Part shown: positions 25,498 through 35,194 of the stretch, in pieces
Numbering within the stretch: position 1 is the stretch's first letter
Layout of the letters: each line of letters begins with the position of its first letter
The notes under the pieces: generated by a model
What the model was told of the DNA's origin: nothing
The model's database searches: none
What the model saw: only the letters and a program-made list of their open reading frames with translations
Program-made: the position numbers and the translations under genes
Assembly: GCA_003343905.1 (NCBI GenBank)
Contig: QAKI01000011.1
Coordinates: forward strand, 1 to 64,000
Source: Subdoligranulum variabile
GTDB taxonomy: Bacteria; Bacillota; Clostridia; Oscillospirales; Ruminococcaceae
Reading direction: 5' to 3'
DNA length: 64,000 nt

Positions 25498-26920
25498 AAA
25501 AATCCTCCACGCTCTGCTTGCGGTCCAAAATTTCCGCAAAGCGGTTGATGTATTCCGTCGGGTATTTGAAATTGAAGATTCGCTCGATCTTGCCATGGCG
25601 CTTGCCGGGGATCACCAGCTTGCTGGAACCGCCCGCCCCCGCTGAAAGAATCGTATGCACTTCTTCCATGATATAGATATTATACAGGCATTCCCGGCCC
25701 GGCTTGGACCAGCCGGTGTTCTCCAGGTTTTGCAGGGTGCCTTTCTGGCGGTAGAGGTAGTACGGCGCGTACCCGGCCTGCTGCAAAAGCGTGCAGCGTT
25801 CCAGCATGGCGGCCACATCGTCATAATCGGCCGCCCGGTGTTCCACCACCAGATTGGACGCACGTTTGAGCGTCAATGTATGTACGGTGATATTTTCGGG
25901 GTCCAGCGCGATGGCCTGCTGCAAACTGCGGGTGAAGCCCTCCACCGTATCGCCGGGCAGTCCCGCGATGAGGTCCATATTGATGTTGTCATGCCCGGCC
26001 GCCCGCGCCGCCGCAAAACAGTCGATGATGTCCTGCGCGGTGTGGCGGCGGCCGATGTTGCGCAGCACCTCGTCCGAGAAGGTCTGCGGATTGATGGAGA
26101 TGCGCGTGGCCCCATACTGTTTGAGGATGCGCAGTTTTTCAGCGTCGGTGCAGTCGGGGCGGCCCGCTTCCACCGTATATTCCTCAAGGCCCGGCAGATC
26201 AAAGGTGGCCGCGATGTGCGCCATGAGCTGCTCCAACTGCGCCGCCGAAAGGCTGGTGGGCGTGCCGCCGCCGATATAGAAAGTGCGGATGCGCAGGCCG
26301 CAGCGGTCCGCCAGTTCGCGGATCGCCGTCAGTTCCCGGCACAGCGCGTCCACATAGGGCTGCACCAGCGCCTGGGTCGCCTTGTCCCCCACCGTGCGGG
26401 AAACAAAGCTGCAATAGCTGCACCGGGTGGGGCAGAACGGGATGCCCGCGTACACGCTGCAATCCATGGGGTCCGCCGCGGCCAGCACCGGGCGCTGCCG
26501 GTCGGCAATGCCCCGGACCAGTTGGAATTTTTGCGGTGTGCAGGCAAAATGGCGCAGGAAACGGTCCTCGATCTCCTGTTCGGTGGCGCCCATGGCGCGC
26601 AGGTCGTGGATGATGCGCACCGGGCGCACCCCGGTCATCATGCCCCAGGGCGGCTGCTGGCCGGTCTGCGTTTTCAGCAGGTCGTAGAGCAGCGCGCACA
26701 GCGCATATTCGGCGTCCGCACCGGGGGCGCGCAGGGCGCTGCGCCAGTACAGGCGGCCGTCCCGCCGCAGCATCGCCAGATCCGTCTGTTCATGGCTTTC
26801 CGCCAGGACAAAGTCCCCCGCCGCGGGCACCTGGCCCGCCTTTTCCGCCCCCGGGAAAAAGATGCGGGCGGTGTGTTCCGCCTCATACCCGGCGGCCGGG
26901 CCGCGCAAAACGATCTGCAT
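25460..26920 (-). CDS. hemZ: HemZ-type radical SAM coproporphyrinogen dehydrogenase
   Basis: 486 aa. The radical-SAM cluster motif FCPTRCSYCSF (CxxxCxxC) is near residue 170, preceded by a HemZ-specific N-terminal region. It is followed by FYIGGGTPTSL, VEAGRPD and NMDLIAGLPGDT. This matches the HemZ branch of the HemN family (oxygen-independent coproporphyrinogen III oxidase-like). No other haem genes are nearby, and HemN-family members can have other functions. ATG 26920 after AAGGAG. Confidence 0.9.
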   Translation of the reverse strand: MQIVLRGPAAGYEAEHTARIFFPGAEKAGQVPAAGDFVLAESHEQTDLAMLRRDGRLYWRSALRAPGADAEYALCALLYDLLKTQTGQQPPWGMMTGVRPVRIIHDLRAMGATEQEIEDRFLRHFACTPQKFQLVRGIADRQRPVLAAADPMDCSVYAGIPFCPTRCSYCSFVSRTVGDKATQALVQPYVDALCRELTAIRELADRCGLRIRTFYIGGGTPTSLSAAQLEQLMAHIAATFDLPGLEEYTVEAGRPDCTDAEKLRILKQYGATRISINPQTFSDEVLRNIGRRHTAQDIIDCFAAARAAGHDNINMDLIAGLPGDTVEGFTRSLQQAIALDPENITVHTLTLKRASNLVVEHRAADYDDVAAMLERCTLLQQAGYAPYYLYRQKGTLQNLENTGWSKPGRECLYNIYIMEEVHTILSAGAGGSSKLVIPGKRHGKIERIFNFKYPTEYINRFAEILDRKQSVEDFYECFAAQKAGQP

Positions 26921-26969
26921 AGATGGCACTCTCCTTAACATATTCCGCCGCGACGGGCTGTGTGTGTTT

Positions 26970-27575
26970 TCAGAACCAGGCGCCGTTCAGGTAGGGATTG
27001 CTGCGGCGCTCCCTGCCAAGGGTAGAGAACGCCTCATGCCCGGGAAGGACCTGGGTCTCGTCCGGCAGCGGCAGCGCCGCCAGCAGGGATAAACTCTGCT
27101 GCATCTGCGCCATGCTGCCGCCCGGCAGGTCAGTACGGCCGCAGGAACCGGCGAACAGCGTGTCGCCGCTGAACAGCAGATTGCCGCACCGCAGGCAGAC
27201 GCTGCCAGGGGTATGCCCCGGCGTATGGTAGATCTGGAAGGTCAGTTCGTCGATCTTCAGTTCGCCCTGCGCGGGCCAGCCCTCGTCCACCAGGTCGCGA
27301 GTCAGGGGCTGCATCTGGCTGCCTACTGCGTCCACCGGGTCCATATAGACCTTGCAGCCGGTCTTTTGCCGCAGGGCCGCCACGGCCCCCACATGGTCGT
27401 AATGGCCGTGGGTGAGCAGGATGTGCGTGAGCGACGCGCCCTCTTTTTCCAGCGCGTCCAGGTAGGTCTGGGGCGCGGCGGCCGCATCCACCAGGATGCC
27501 GTGGCCCGCGTCGGTCACCAGCAGAAAGGTGTTGGTGTACAGCGGGGGCGCGCCGGGAATGTGTTGGATCTTCAT
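26970..27575 (-). CDS. Metallo-beta-lactamase-fold hydrolase (glyoxalase II-like)
   Basis: 201 aa. The metal-binding motif LTHGHYDHVGAV (HxHxDH) is followed by HTPGHTPGSVCL, FSGDTLFAGSCGRTDLPGG and VLPGHEAFSTLG. This is the arrangement of YqgX/YcbL-type hydrolases related to glyoxalase II. ATG 27575 follows AGGAGGG, which overlaps the end of dtd. A tie with dtd is common in Firmicutes. Confidence 0.9.
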   Translation of the reverse strand: MKIQHIPGAPPLYTNTFLLVTDAGHGILVDAAAAPQTYLDALEKEGASLTHILLTHGHYDHVGAVAALRQKTGCKVYMDPVDAVGSQMQPLTRDLVDEGWPAQGELKIDELTFQIYHTPGHTPGSVCLRCGNLLFSGDTLFAGSCGRTDLPGGSMAQMQQSLSLLAALPLPDETQVLPGHEAFSTLGRERRSNPYLNGAWF

Positions 27576-27586
27576 GGGGGTCCCTC

Positions 27587-28042
27587 CTATTTTTTCCATT
27601 CGTCGGTATCGATCACGATGGTCACCGGGCCGTCGTTGCAAAGGCGGACCTGCATATCGGCGCCAAATTCGCCGTGCTGCACACTGCGCAAGCCCTGCCG
27701 GCCCATTTCTTCCAGAAATTGCTCATAGCAGGGCACGGCCAGATCCGCCCTGGCGGCGTGTGTAAAGCTGGGACGCTTGCCACGGCTGGTATCGCCGTAC
27801 AGTGTGAAGTTGGAGACCACCAGTGCCTCGTACCCCAGTTCGGCCGCGCTGCGGTTCAGCTTGCCTGCCTCGTCCTCAAAGATGCGCAGGTGCGCGCATT
27901 TTTCGGCCAGTTTGGGGATAATGGCCGGGTCGTCGGTCTCCCGCACGCCCAGCAGGATCACAAGCCCCGGACCGATGGACCGGGCCGGGCCGCCGTTGAC
28001 GGTGACCGAGGCTTCGGTCACGCGCTGGATGACTGCTCTCAT
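27587..28042 (-). CDS. dtd: D-aminoacyl-tRNA deacylase
   Basis: 151 aa, full length. The two active-site motifs are present as SNFTLYGDTSRGKRPSF (SQxTL type) and NDGPVTIVIDT (GPVT, cis-Pro). It removes D-amino acids and glycine mischarged on tRNA. The stop codon is TAG and overlaps the next ribosome binding site, which shows that amber is a normal stop in this organism. Lies 15 nt after rel. Confidence 0.96.
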   Translation of the reverse strand: MRAVIQRVTEASVTVNGGPARSIGPGLVILLGVRETDDPAIIPKLAEKCAHLRIFEDEAGKLNRSAAELGYEALVVSNFTLYGDTSRGKRPSFTHAARADLAVPCYEQFLEEMGRQGLRSVQHGEFGADMQVRLCNDGPVTIVIDTDEWKK

Positions 28043-28057
28043 ACGATTTCCCCTTTA

Positions 28058-30262
28058 TTAGCTGCGGATGACGCTGACCACGTCCTTGACTTTTTTCAGC
28101 CGCGCCACCACGCTGTTGAGATGTTCGGTATTGGTGATGCCCACCGTCAGGCTCATGCGGGCGCGGCCCTGTTCCGCCGCGCGGGCCATGAGGGAATAGA
28201 TCGGCACCCGCATATCGCTGAGCGCCAGCGCAATGTCGGAAACAAGGTTGGCGCGGTCCATGCAGGTCAGTTCCAGGGACGCCTTATAGTTTTCCCTGGC
28301 GTCCTCCGCCCAGTAGGCGCGCACCCAGCGGTCGGCGTTTTCGGGGTGGCGCATGCTTTCGCGCACATTGGCGCAGTCCCGCTTATGGATGGAAACGCCG
28401 AAGCCGCGGGTCACGAAGCCGATGATGTCATCACCGGGCAGCGGCGAACAGCACTTGGCGAATTTGATGGGGCAGTTGTCGATGCCTTCCACCACCACGC
28501 CGTCCGAGGAATGGACCGGCTTGAACTCCACCTTGATGGGCTTGGGGTCGGTCTCCTTGAGTTTGGCGTACTCCTCCTTGATCTTGGAGAGCATACGGGC
28601 AAGCTGCAAACCGCCGTAGCCGATGGCCGCGTACATTTCTTCCACCGTATTGCAGCGGTTGCGGCGGGCCAGATTTTCCAGGAAGGGCGTGCGCTGCTCG
28701 TCGGTCAAAACGATCATGTTGCGGCGCAGTTCCCGTTCCAGGGCGTTGCGGCCTTCCTCGATATTTTCTTCCCGCCGTTCTTTTTTGAACCAGTTGCGGA
28801 TCTTGTTCTTGGCCTCGCTGGTCTTGACGATGTTGAGCCAGTCCCGGCTGGGGCCGCGGTTTTCGGGGCCGGTGATGATCTCGATGATCTCGCCGGTCTG
28901 CACTTTATGGTCGATGGGCACGATGCGGTTGTTGACCTTGGCGCCGATCATGCGGTTGCCCACCGCCGAGTGGATCGCGTAGGCAAAGTCGATGGCGGTG
29001 GCCCCCGCAGGCAGGTTGATCACATCGCCCCGCGGGGTGAAGGCAAACACTTCCTCCGGCAGAAGGTCGCTCTTGATATCGCTGAGCAGGTCGGTGGCGT
29101 CGGCGCTGGAACGCTGACTTTCCAAAAGCTGGCGCACCCAGGCCAGCCGCTCGTCCAGCTTGTCGTTGGAAGAGCCGGTGATGCCCGCCTTGTACTTCCA
29201 GTGGGCGGCGATGCCGTACTCCGCCATGCGGTCCATATCCCAGGTGCGGATCTGCACCTCAAAGGGGATGGCTTCGCGCCCGATGACGGTGGTATGCAGG
29301 CTTTGGTAGCCGTTGGGCTTGGGGGTGGAGATATAGTCCTTGAAGCGGTTTGGCAGCGGGTGGTACATATCGTGGATCAGGCCCAGCGCCGTGTAACACT
29401 CCGAAACATTGTCCAGAATGATGCGCACCGCGTAAATATCATAAATTTCCTCAAAGTCCTTGTTCTGCATGAACATTTTGCGGTAGATGCCGTAAATGCT
29501 CTTGACCCGGTGGCGGATCGTGGCCTTGGGGATGCCGTTGTCCGCCAGATGGCGCGCGATGGTATGGCAGACCGTGTGCAGGAATTCATCCCCGTGGCGG
29601 TTCAGCAGGTCGCGGATCGTTTCGTAGCCCACGGGGTCCAGGTAATGCAGGCTGCGGTCCTCCAGTTCTTCCTTGATGTTGGAGATACCCAGCCGGTGGG
29701 CGATGGGGGCGTACACTTCCATCGTTTCCAGCGCCTTGTCCCGCCGCTTCTGCTCCGGCCAGGCGTCCCCCGTGCGCATATTGTGCAGCCGGTCGCACAG
29801 CTTGATGATCATGACGCGCACGTCCTGGCTCATGGCCAGCAGCATCTTGCGCAGGTTCTCCGCCTGGCGGTCCTCGACGTTGGAAAATTTGATCTGGGTC
29901 AGTTTGGTGACGCCATCCACCAGCAGGGCCACTTCGGGGCCGAACTTCTGCCTGATCTCCGCGATGGTGACCTCGGTATCCTCGGCCACGTCGTGCATCA
30001 GCGCGGCGGCGATGCTCTCGCTGTCCATGCCCAGTTCGACCAAAATCTGCGCTACCGAAAGAGGATGGCAGATATACGGTTCGCCGCTGCGGCGGCGCTG
30101 GCCGCCGTGGGCGTGCTCCGCCAGTTCATAGGCGCGGTCGATCATATCAAAGTCATAGGCGCGGCCGCTGTCGATCATATCATTTTTCAGCACGTCGTAG
30201 GTGATGGGCATTTTGACTTCTTCCACCGCCTGCGCTTCATGCGTCGCGTTCTGGTTTTCCAT
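28058..30262 (-). CDS. rel: Bifunctional (p)ppGpp synthetase/hydrolase
   Basis: 734 aa, the usual long RSH size. The HD hydrolase domain (about 45-190) is intact (CHPLSVAQIL, MHDVAEDTEV). The synthetase domain follows (RVKSIYGIYRKM, STPKPNGYQSLHTTV), then TGS (about 390-455, VFAFTPRGDVINLP), a conserved Cys-containing helical part (FAKCCSPLPGD) and a C-terminal ACT domain. It runs the stringent response. The start overlaps the recJ 3' end by 26 nt, so coupling is likely. Confidence 0.96.
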   Translation of the reverse strand: MENQNATHEAQAVEEVKMPITYDVLKNDMIDSGRAYDFDMIDRAYELAEHAHGGQRRRSGEPYICHPLSVAQILVELGMDSESIAAALMHDVAEDTEVTIAEIRQKFGPEVALLVDGVTKLTQIKFSNVEDRQAENLRKMLLAMSQDVRVMIIKLCDRLHNMRTGDAWPEQKRRDKALETMEVYAPIAHRLGISNIKEELEDRSLHYLDPVGYETIRDLLNRHGDEFLHTVCHTIARHLADNGIPKATIRHRVKSIYGIYRKMFMQNKDFEEIYDIYAVRIILDNVSECYTALGLIHDMYHPLPNRFKDYISTPKPNGYQSLHTTVIGREAIPFEVQIRTWDMDRMAEYGIAAHWKYKAGITGSSNDKLDERLAWVRQLLESQRSSADATDLLSDIKSDLLPEEVFAFTPRGDVINLPAGATAIDFAYAIHSAVGNRMIGAKVNNRIVPIDHKVQTGEIIEIITGPENRGPSRDWLNIVKTSEAKNKIRNWFKKERREENIEEGRNALERELRRNMIVLTDEQRTPFLENLARRNRCNTVEEMYAAIGYGGLQLARMLSKIKEEYAKLKETDPKPIKVEFKPVHSSDGVVVEGIDNCPIKFAKCCSPLPGDDIIGFVTRGFGVSIHKRDCANVRESMRHPENADRWVRAYWAEDARENYKASLELTCMDRANLVSDIALALSDMRVPIYSLMARAAEQGRARMSLTVGITNTEHLNSVVARLKKVKDVVSVIRS

Positions 30263-32318
30263 CCTCGTTTTCCCCCTTCTCTGCCGGCTGTGCGGACGCC
30301 TGCGCTTCCAGACGGCGCAGGATCGGCGCCGAAGCCAGGTCCCGCTTTTGGGCCACCTGTACCGGCGCCCAGCGGCCGTCCTGCTCTTCGATCAGGCCCA
30401 ATTCCTGCAAGGCCGTCAGGCTGGCCAGCGTCTTGCCCGCGTTTTCGGGCCCCTGCAGCGCAAACACCGGCTGCAGATCGCCGGAAAATACCTGCCCGCC
30501 GCGGATCAGTTTATAAAGCGCCACCGTATCGCTGCGCTGGGGCAGCAACGCCCCGGCCCGCGCCGGTTCCAGCGTGATGCCCGCGCAGAGCGCGCCGAAC
30601 CAGGCGGCCTGTTCGCTGGGCAGGTTGCCCAGACCGGCGGGACGGATCGCTTTGAGATGGGCCGACACCATCGGCCCGCTGCGGCCCGTATAGACCGAAA
30701 CTTCCAGCGCCGCTTCCACCGCCGTTCCCACCGGGTAAGCGAATTTCTGCGGCGGCACGCTGAACAGCGAGGCAAACAATGTCTGCCTGCCCTGGCGCAG
30801 CCGCACGCGGGTATGGCGGCCTTCGGCCCCCATGGGCCACACGCCGTCCACGACGGCGTCCCGCACCAGCAGCACGGGGTTCGGGTTTTCCCGCCCGAAG
30901 GGTGCCAAACGCTGCAGGTCCTGGACCTGTTCCAGCGTCAGTTCGTCCAGCGTGACGCAGGCGTCCAGCGGCAGCGCGGCCGGTTTGGGCCGCGGCGCGT
31001 GTTTGGCCGCCCAGGCGTTGATCGCCTGCCGGAAGGCGGGCAGTTGTTCTTCCTCGATCTCCAGCCCTGCGGCAGCCGCATGGCCGCCGAAGCGCACCAG
31101 ATGTTCCGCGCAGGCCGCCAGCGCGCCGTGCAGATCGAACGGGTCCGGCGCGCGGCCGCTGCCGCGGCCCTCCCCCTCATGGAGAGAGATGGCGATGGCC
31201 GGGCGGTTGTACCGCTCCATCAGGCGCGCCGCCACGATGCCGATGACGCCGGGGTGCCAGTCCTCCCCGGCGACGATGAGCACCCGGTCCCGCAGACGGG
31301 CCGGGTCCTCCTCCAGCAGGCGGCAGGCCGCTGCAAAAACTTCCTGCTCGGTCTGCTGGCGTTCGGTGTTGATCTCGGTCAGGCGGGCGGCAATGCCCGC
31401 GGCCTGCCCCTCGTCGCCGCAGAGCAACAGTTTGAGGGCCACCGCGGCGTTGTCCATACGGCCCGCCGCGTTCAGCCGCGGCGCCAGACCGTAGCTGACG
31501 GTATCCGCCGTGACCGGCTTGCCCGCGTAGCCGCCGCTTTCCAGCAGGGCCTGCAGGCCGGGGCGCATGGTATCCTGCAAAAGGGCCAGGCCCTCCCGCA
31601 CAAGGGCGCGGTTCTCCCCCACCAGCGGCATCACGTCGGCCACGGTGCCCAGCGCCACGAACTCGCCGTACATTTCCAGCAGTTCGGCAGGGTCGCATTC
31701 TTCCAGCGCGGCACAGAGTTTGAAGGCCACCCCCGCGCCGCACAGCCCCTTGAACGGGCTGGTGTCGTCGGGGCGGCGGGGGTCCACCACGGCCACGGCT
31801 TCGGGCAGCGTATCGCCGGGCAAATGGTGGTCGGTCACGATCAGGTCCAGCCCCAGCGCCTTAGCGCAGGCGGCTTCCTCCACAGCCGAGATGCCGTTGT
31901 CCACCGTGACCACCAGCTTGAAGCCCTTCTGCGCCAGATTTTCCAGCGCGGCGCGGGTCAGGCCGTAGCCACCGTTCCGGGTGGGCAGCTTGCAGCGCAC
32001 ACGGGCGCCCAGGCTGGACAAACACTCGTACAAAATGGCGGTGGCACAGATGCCGTCCACGTCGTAATCGCCGTAGATCACGACGGGTTCTTCCTCCTCG
32101 ACAGCCTGCCGGATGCGGGCCACCGCCTTATCCATATCCTTGAGCAGATACGGGTCCGAAAGCCCTTCCCCCGCCTCCAGCAGGCGGCGGGCTTCCCCGG
32201 CGTCGGTGCAGCCGCGGGCCGCCAATACCCGGCGCAGCAGCACGCCGCAGCCGGCCGCGGCCAACGCCTGTTCGGCGTCCGGCGCAGCCGGTTTGATCTG
32301 CCAGGCAAAATAGTTCAT
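30237..32318 (-). CDS. recJ: Single-stranded-DNA exonuclease RecJ
   Basis: 693 aa. DHH phosphoesterase motifs: VVIYGDYDVDGICA, TVDNGIS, VTDHHLPGD (DHH), and the DHHA1 region with HPGVIGIVAARL and GGHAAAAGL. A C-terminal OB-like domain follows, then an extra C-terminal region of Firmicute type. It degrades 5' ended single strands in repair and recombination. ATG after AAGGAG. It lies between the XpaC-like gene and rel. Confidence 0.95.
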   Translation of the reverse strand: MNYFAWQIKPAAPDAEQALAAAGCGVLLRRVLAARGCTDAGEARRLLEAGEGLSDPYLLKDMDKAVARIRQAVEEEEPVVIYGDYDVDGICATAILYECLSSLGARVRCKLPTRNGGYGLTRAALENLAQKGFKLVVTVDNGISAVEEAACAKALGLDLIVTDHHLPGDTLPEAVAVVDPRRPDDTSPFKGLCGAGVAFKLCAALEECDPAELLEMYGEFVALGTVADVMPLVGENRALVREGLALLQDTMRPGLQALLESGGYAGKPVTADTVSYGLAPRLNAAGRMDNAAVALKLLLCGDEGQAAGIAARLTEINTERQQTEQEVFAAACRLLEEDPARLRDRVLIVAGEDWHPGVIGIVAARLMERYNRPAIAISLHEGEGRGSGRAPDPFDLHGALAACAEHLVRFGGHAAAAGLEIEEEQLPAFRQAINAWAAKHAPRPKPAALPLDACVTLDELTLEQVQDLQRLAPFGRENPNPVLLVRDAVVDGVWPMGAEGRHTRVRLRQGRQTLFASLFSVPPQKFAYPVGTAVEAALEVSVYTGRSGPMVSAHLKAIRPAGLGNLPSEQAAWFGALCAGITLEPARAGALLPQRSDTVALYKLIRGGQVFSGDLQPVFALQGPENAGKTLASLTALQELGLIEEQDGRWAPVQVAQKRDLASAPILRRLEAQASAQPAEKGENEDGKPERDA

Positions 32319-32348
32319 TGCGTTTTACTCCTTCTCCCCTGCTGCCGG

Positions 32349-33524
32349 TCAGCCGTTTTTGAAGTCCGATTCAAAGTCATGGGTCAGGCCGTCCTGACGC
32401 AGCATCGTTTCCAGGGTGTCGATCTCGGTGGAAACATCCAGGCTCACATCCTGCAGCAATACGTCGTACAGTTTGCTGTACGCCTGATTCAGCGTGTGCA
32501 GGATGCCGGTGATATCGCGGCGGATCTCCTGCGCGTTGCGGGCCTCCGCTTCGCCAAGGCCCTGGGCCGTATCCAGAAGTTTGCGTGTAGTGGGCAGGTA
32601 ATATTCCCGGAAACGGCGCACCCGCGGCAGTTGTTCCGGGTGGTTGTTCACAAAGCCCAGGATCGCCGCGCAGGTCCGGCGCATCTGGGCCAGTTCCTCG
32701 TCGGTATCGGGGCCCAGTTTGCCGATGCTGCACCGCAGATATGCAAGGAAGTCCGCGCCCTCCCGCCGGAAGGCGTCCGTTTCGCTTTCCGGCGCGGCGG
32801 TCTGGGGTTCCGGACGGGGTTCCTCCACGGGGGTATAGCGGCTCTCGTCCAGGTAGAGCGTCTTGCCGTCGGGGCTTAAGATCACGCCGGGCAACGCGTC
32901 GTCCGCGATCGCCTTTTGCAGTTCGCTGCGGACCTGCTCCGCCGACCGGCCGCAGGCACGGGCCAGGTCCTGCACCGGGCAGACCCAGTCCCGCGCGCCG
33001 CGCAGGTAGCTGCGGATGCGCTTGAAAAAGCGGTACTGGCGCACGCCTACCCAGCCCATGAAACCAAAGCCCAGCGTGGCAGGCACAAAGCAGCCCGCCA
33101 GAATGGGAAACACCATAAATTCATCGGGCGTGATCCCCAGCGTGGTCGCCCCCACCGCCGTGAGGATGATCATAACGAGATCGGCGATGCCGAAACAGGC
33201 CGCAAAGGTCCAGCCGACAATGGAAACTGCGAGGTAATTGTCCTGCTTTCCATTTTTGATATTGTGGTCCATCCGCTTGCGCCAGGTCAGGAACGGAACA
33301 GGCTTATCGTTCCGGCTGCCTCCCAGGGCATCCCCCACCGAGCGCAGTGCCTCCCCGATGGTGCCCAGCACCTGGGAACCGATCTGGGCGCCTGTCTGGA
33401 CCACATTCTGGATCGCGTCGTCCAGGTCATGCCCGACGGCATCGTCCACCCCGCTGCGGCGCGGCTGCGGGCCGTCGCCTGCGGGGTCTTTTCGATTGGG
33501 TTTATAGGGGTGTTGGTAGGCCAT
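32349..33524 (-). CDS. XpaC-like membrane protein (5-bromo-4-chloroindolyl phosphate hydrolysis family)
   Basis: 391 aa. The soluble N-terminus is followed by two adjacent membrane segments (about 98-145, WTFAACFGIADLVMII and FPILAGCFVPATLGF). The C-terminal half is helical and includes FLAYLRCSIGKLGPDTDEELAQ and EYYLPTTRKLLDTA, typical of the XpaC family. XpaC is usually next to a TelA-type tellurite/anion resistance gene; none is adjacent here. The biochemical role is not established. ATG after AGGAGAGGG. Confidence 0.8.
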   Translation of the reverse strand: MAYQHPYKPNRKDPAGDGPQPRRSGVDDAVGHDLDDAIQNVVQTGAQIGSQVLGTIGEALRSVGDALGGSRNDKPVPFLTWRKRMDHNIKNGKQDNYLAVSIVGWTFAACFGIADLVMIILTAVGATTLGITPDEFMVFPILAGCFVPATLGFGFMGWVGVRQYRFFKRIRSYLRGARDWVCPVQDLARACGRSAEQVRSELQKAIADDALPGVILSPDGKTLYLDESRYTPVEEPRPEPQTAAPESETDAFRREGADFLAYLRCSIGKLGPDTDEELAQMRRTCAAILGFVNNHPEQLPRVRRFREYYLPTTRKLLDTAQGLGEAEARNAQEIRRDITGILHTLNQAYSKLYDVLLQDVSLDVSTEIDTLETMLRQDGLTHDFESDFKNG

Positions 33525-33567
33525 AGCTTCTGTTCCCTCTCCTCTTGTACCATTCTTTGCGCGTGTT

Positions 33568-35172
33568 TTATTCCCCGCGCGCCGGGGCGTGACCGGCCAT
33601 CAGCGCGGCGGCACAGCGCACGCCGTCCACGGCGGCGGTCATGATGCCGCCCGCATAGCCCGCGCCCTCGCCGCAGGGGTACAGGCCCTCCACTGCGGTG
33701 CATTGCAGCGTTCCGGCGTCGCGCAGCAGGCGGACGGGGCTGCTGGTGCGGGTCTCCAGCCCGGTGAGCACGGCGTCGGGCGCACGGTAAGCCGCCAGTT
33801 TGCGGCCGAACGCCGTCAGCCCTTCCCGCAGCGCGGCGGAAAGTTTGCCGGGCAGCAGGCCGCCCAGATCGCAGGGCGTCACGCCCCGCGGATAGGTAGG
33901 CTGCACCCGCCCCAGGTCCAGCCTGCCGCCGCCCGCCAGGAAGCTGCCCGCCGTTTCGGCCGGGGCGCAGTAATCGCCGCCGCCCGCCCGGAAAGCCGCC
34001 TGTTCCAGCCTGCGCTGGAAGGCCACCGCTTTGGCGGGGTCGCCGTCAAAGTCCCGGCCGTCCACGCTGACAACCACCGCCGCGTTGGCGTTGCGGCCGT
34101 CCCGCGCGTGCAGGCTCATACCGTTTGTCACCACGCCGCCCGCCTCGCTGGCTGCGGCGCAGACCGTGCCGCCGGGGCACATGCAGAAGGTGTACACGCA
34201 GCGCCCGTCCCGCACGTGCTGGCTGAGCTGATACTCCCCCCGCGGCAGGGCCGGGTGCGCGGCCGCCCCATGGTAAAGGCTCTGTTCAATATCGGATTGC
34301 AGATGTTCGGCGCGGAACCCGACCGAGAAAGGCTTGCATTCCAGCGGCAGGCCCTGCCGGTGCAGCATGGCGAAAGTATCCCGCGCGCTGTGGCCCACAG
34401 CCAGGATCAACTGCTCACAGGTAACGGGGCCGGACGTGGTCTCGATACCGGCCAGCACGCCGTTTTGCAGCCGCAGGCTGGTGAGAGCCGTATCGAAACG
34501 GACCTCGCCGCCCAGAGCTTCGATCTCGCCGCGGATGGCGCGGATGACGCCCCGCAGCAGGTCGGTCCCGATGTGGGGCTTCTGCCGCCAGGCGATGTCC
34601 TCCGGCGCGCCGTGGTCCAGGAACGCCTGCGTCACAAAGGCGCAGAGCGGGTCCCCGATGCGGGTCGTCAGCTTGCCGTCCGAAAACGTCCCGGCGCCGC
34701 CCTCCCCAAACTGGATATTGGCGTTTTCGTCCAGTTCGCCGCCGGCTTCAAAGCGGCGGACCGCTTCGACCCGGCGTTCCAGGTCGGGGCCGCGTTCCAG
34801 CACCAGCGGCCGGTACCCGGCCCGTGCCAGCAGCAGCGCGGCGAACAGCCCCGCCGGGCCCAGCCCCACCACCACCGGGCGGTGGGCCAAGGGTTCCCGG
34901 CCCGTGGGGAAGGAAAACTGCGGCTGCTGTTTGAAACAGACACAGGGCGAGGCCCCGGCCAGCGCCGGTTCCTCACCCTCGTTTTGGAGCGTGACTGCGA
35001 TGGTATAGACCAGCACGGGCTTGCCGTGCCGGGCGTCTACCGAAAGTTTGGCCACCCCGCAGCGGGCCGCCCGGCTGGGCGGCACACGCAGGATGCGAAG
35101 GGCCTGCGCCCCTGCCTCGGCCTCAGGGTCGGGGCAGGTCAGCGGCAGGCGGATGTTGCGGACCAGAAGCAT
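33568..35172 (-). CDS. FAD-dependent oxidoreductase (COG2509 type)
   Basis: 534 aa. The Rossmann dinucleotide motif VVVGLGPAGLFAALLLARAG starts near residue 100, after an N-terminal region of about 100 residues. Family-specific NIQFGEGGAGTFSDGKLTTR and the C-terminal FAD contact PCGEGAGYAGGIMTAAVDG are present. These are uncharacterised FAD-dependent dehydrogenases, widespread in Firmicutes. ATG 35172 is the first ATG and follows AAGGA; a TTG two codons upstream is possible. Confidence 0.88.
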   Translation of the reverse strand: MLLVRNIRLPLTCPDPEAEAGAQALRILRVPPSRAARCGVAKLSVDARHGKPVLVYTIAVTLQNEGEEPALAGASPCVCFKQQPQFSFPTGREPLAHRPVVVGLGPAGLFAALLLARAGYRPLVLERGPDLERRVEAVRRFEAGGELDENANIQFGEGGAGTFSDGKLTTRIGDPLCAFVTQAFLDHGAPEDIAWRQKPHIGTDLLRGVIRAIRGEIEALGGEVRFDTALTSLRLQNGVLAGIETTSGPVTCEQLILAVGHSARDTFAMLHRQGLPLECKPFSVGFRAEHLQSDIEQSLYHGAAAHPALPRGEYQLSQHVRDGRCVYTFCMCPGGTVCAAASEAGGVVTNGMSLHARDGRNANAAVVVSVDGRDFDGDPAKAVAFQRRLEQAAFRAGGGDYCAPAETAGSFLAGGGRLDLGRVQPTYPRGVTPCDLGGLLPGKLSAALREGLTAFGRKLAAYRAPDAVLTGLETRTSSPVRLLRDAGTLQCTAVEGLYPCGEGAGYAGGIMTAAVDGVRCAAALMAGHAPARGE

Positions 35173-35194
35173 AGGCAAAATTCCTTAGGATGAT

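Noticed and set aside
27674..32879. Very long plus-strand open frames (967 and 892 codons) opposite rel and recJ
   Set aside because: Shadows of conserved minus-strand genes, with no start signals and no domain-like sequence. The same holds for long frames opposite dnaG, MBOAT/SGNH, FkbH-like, the FAD protein and the FtsX permeases.
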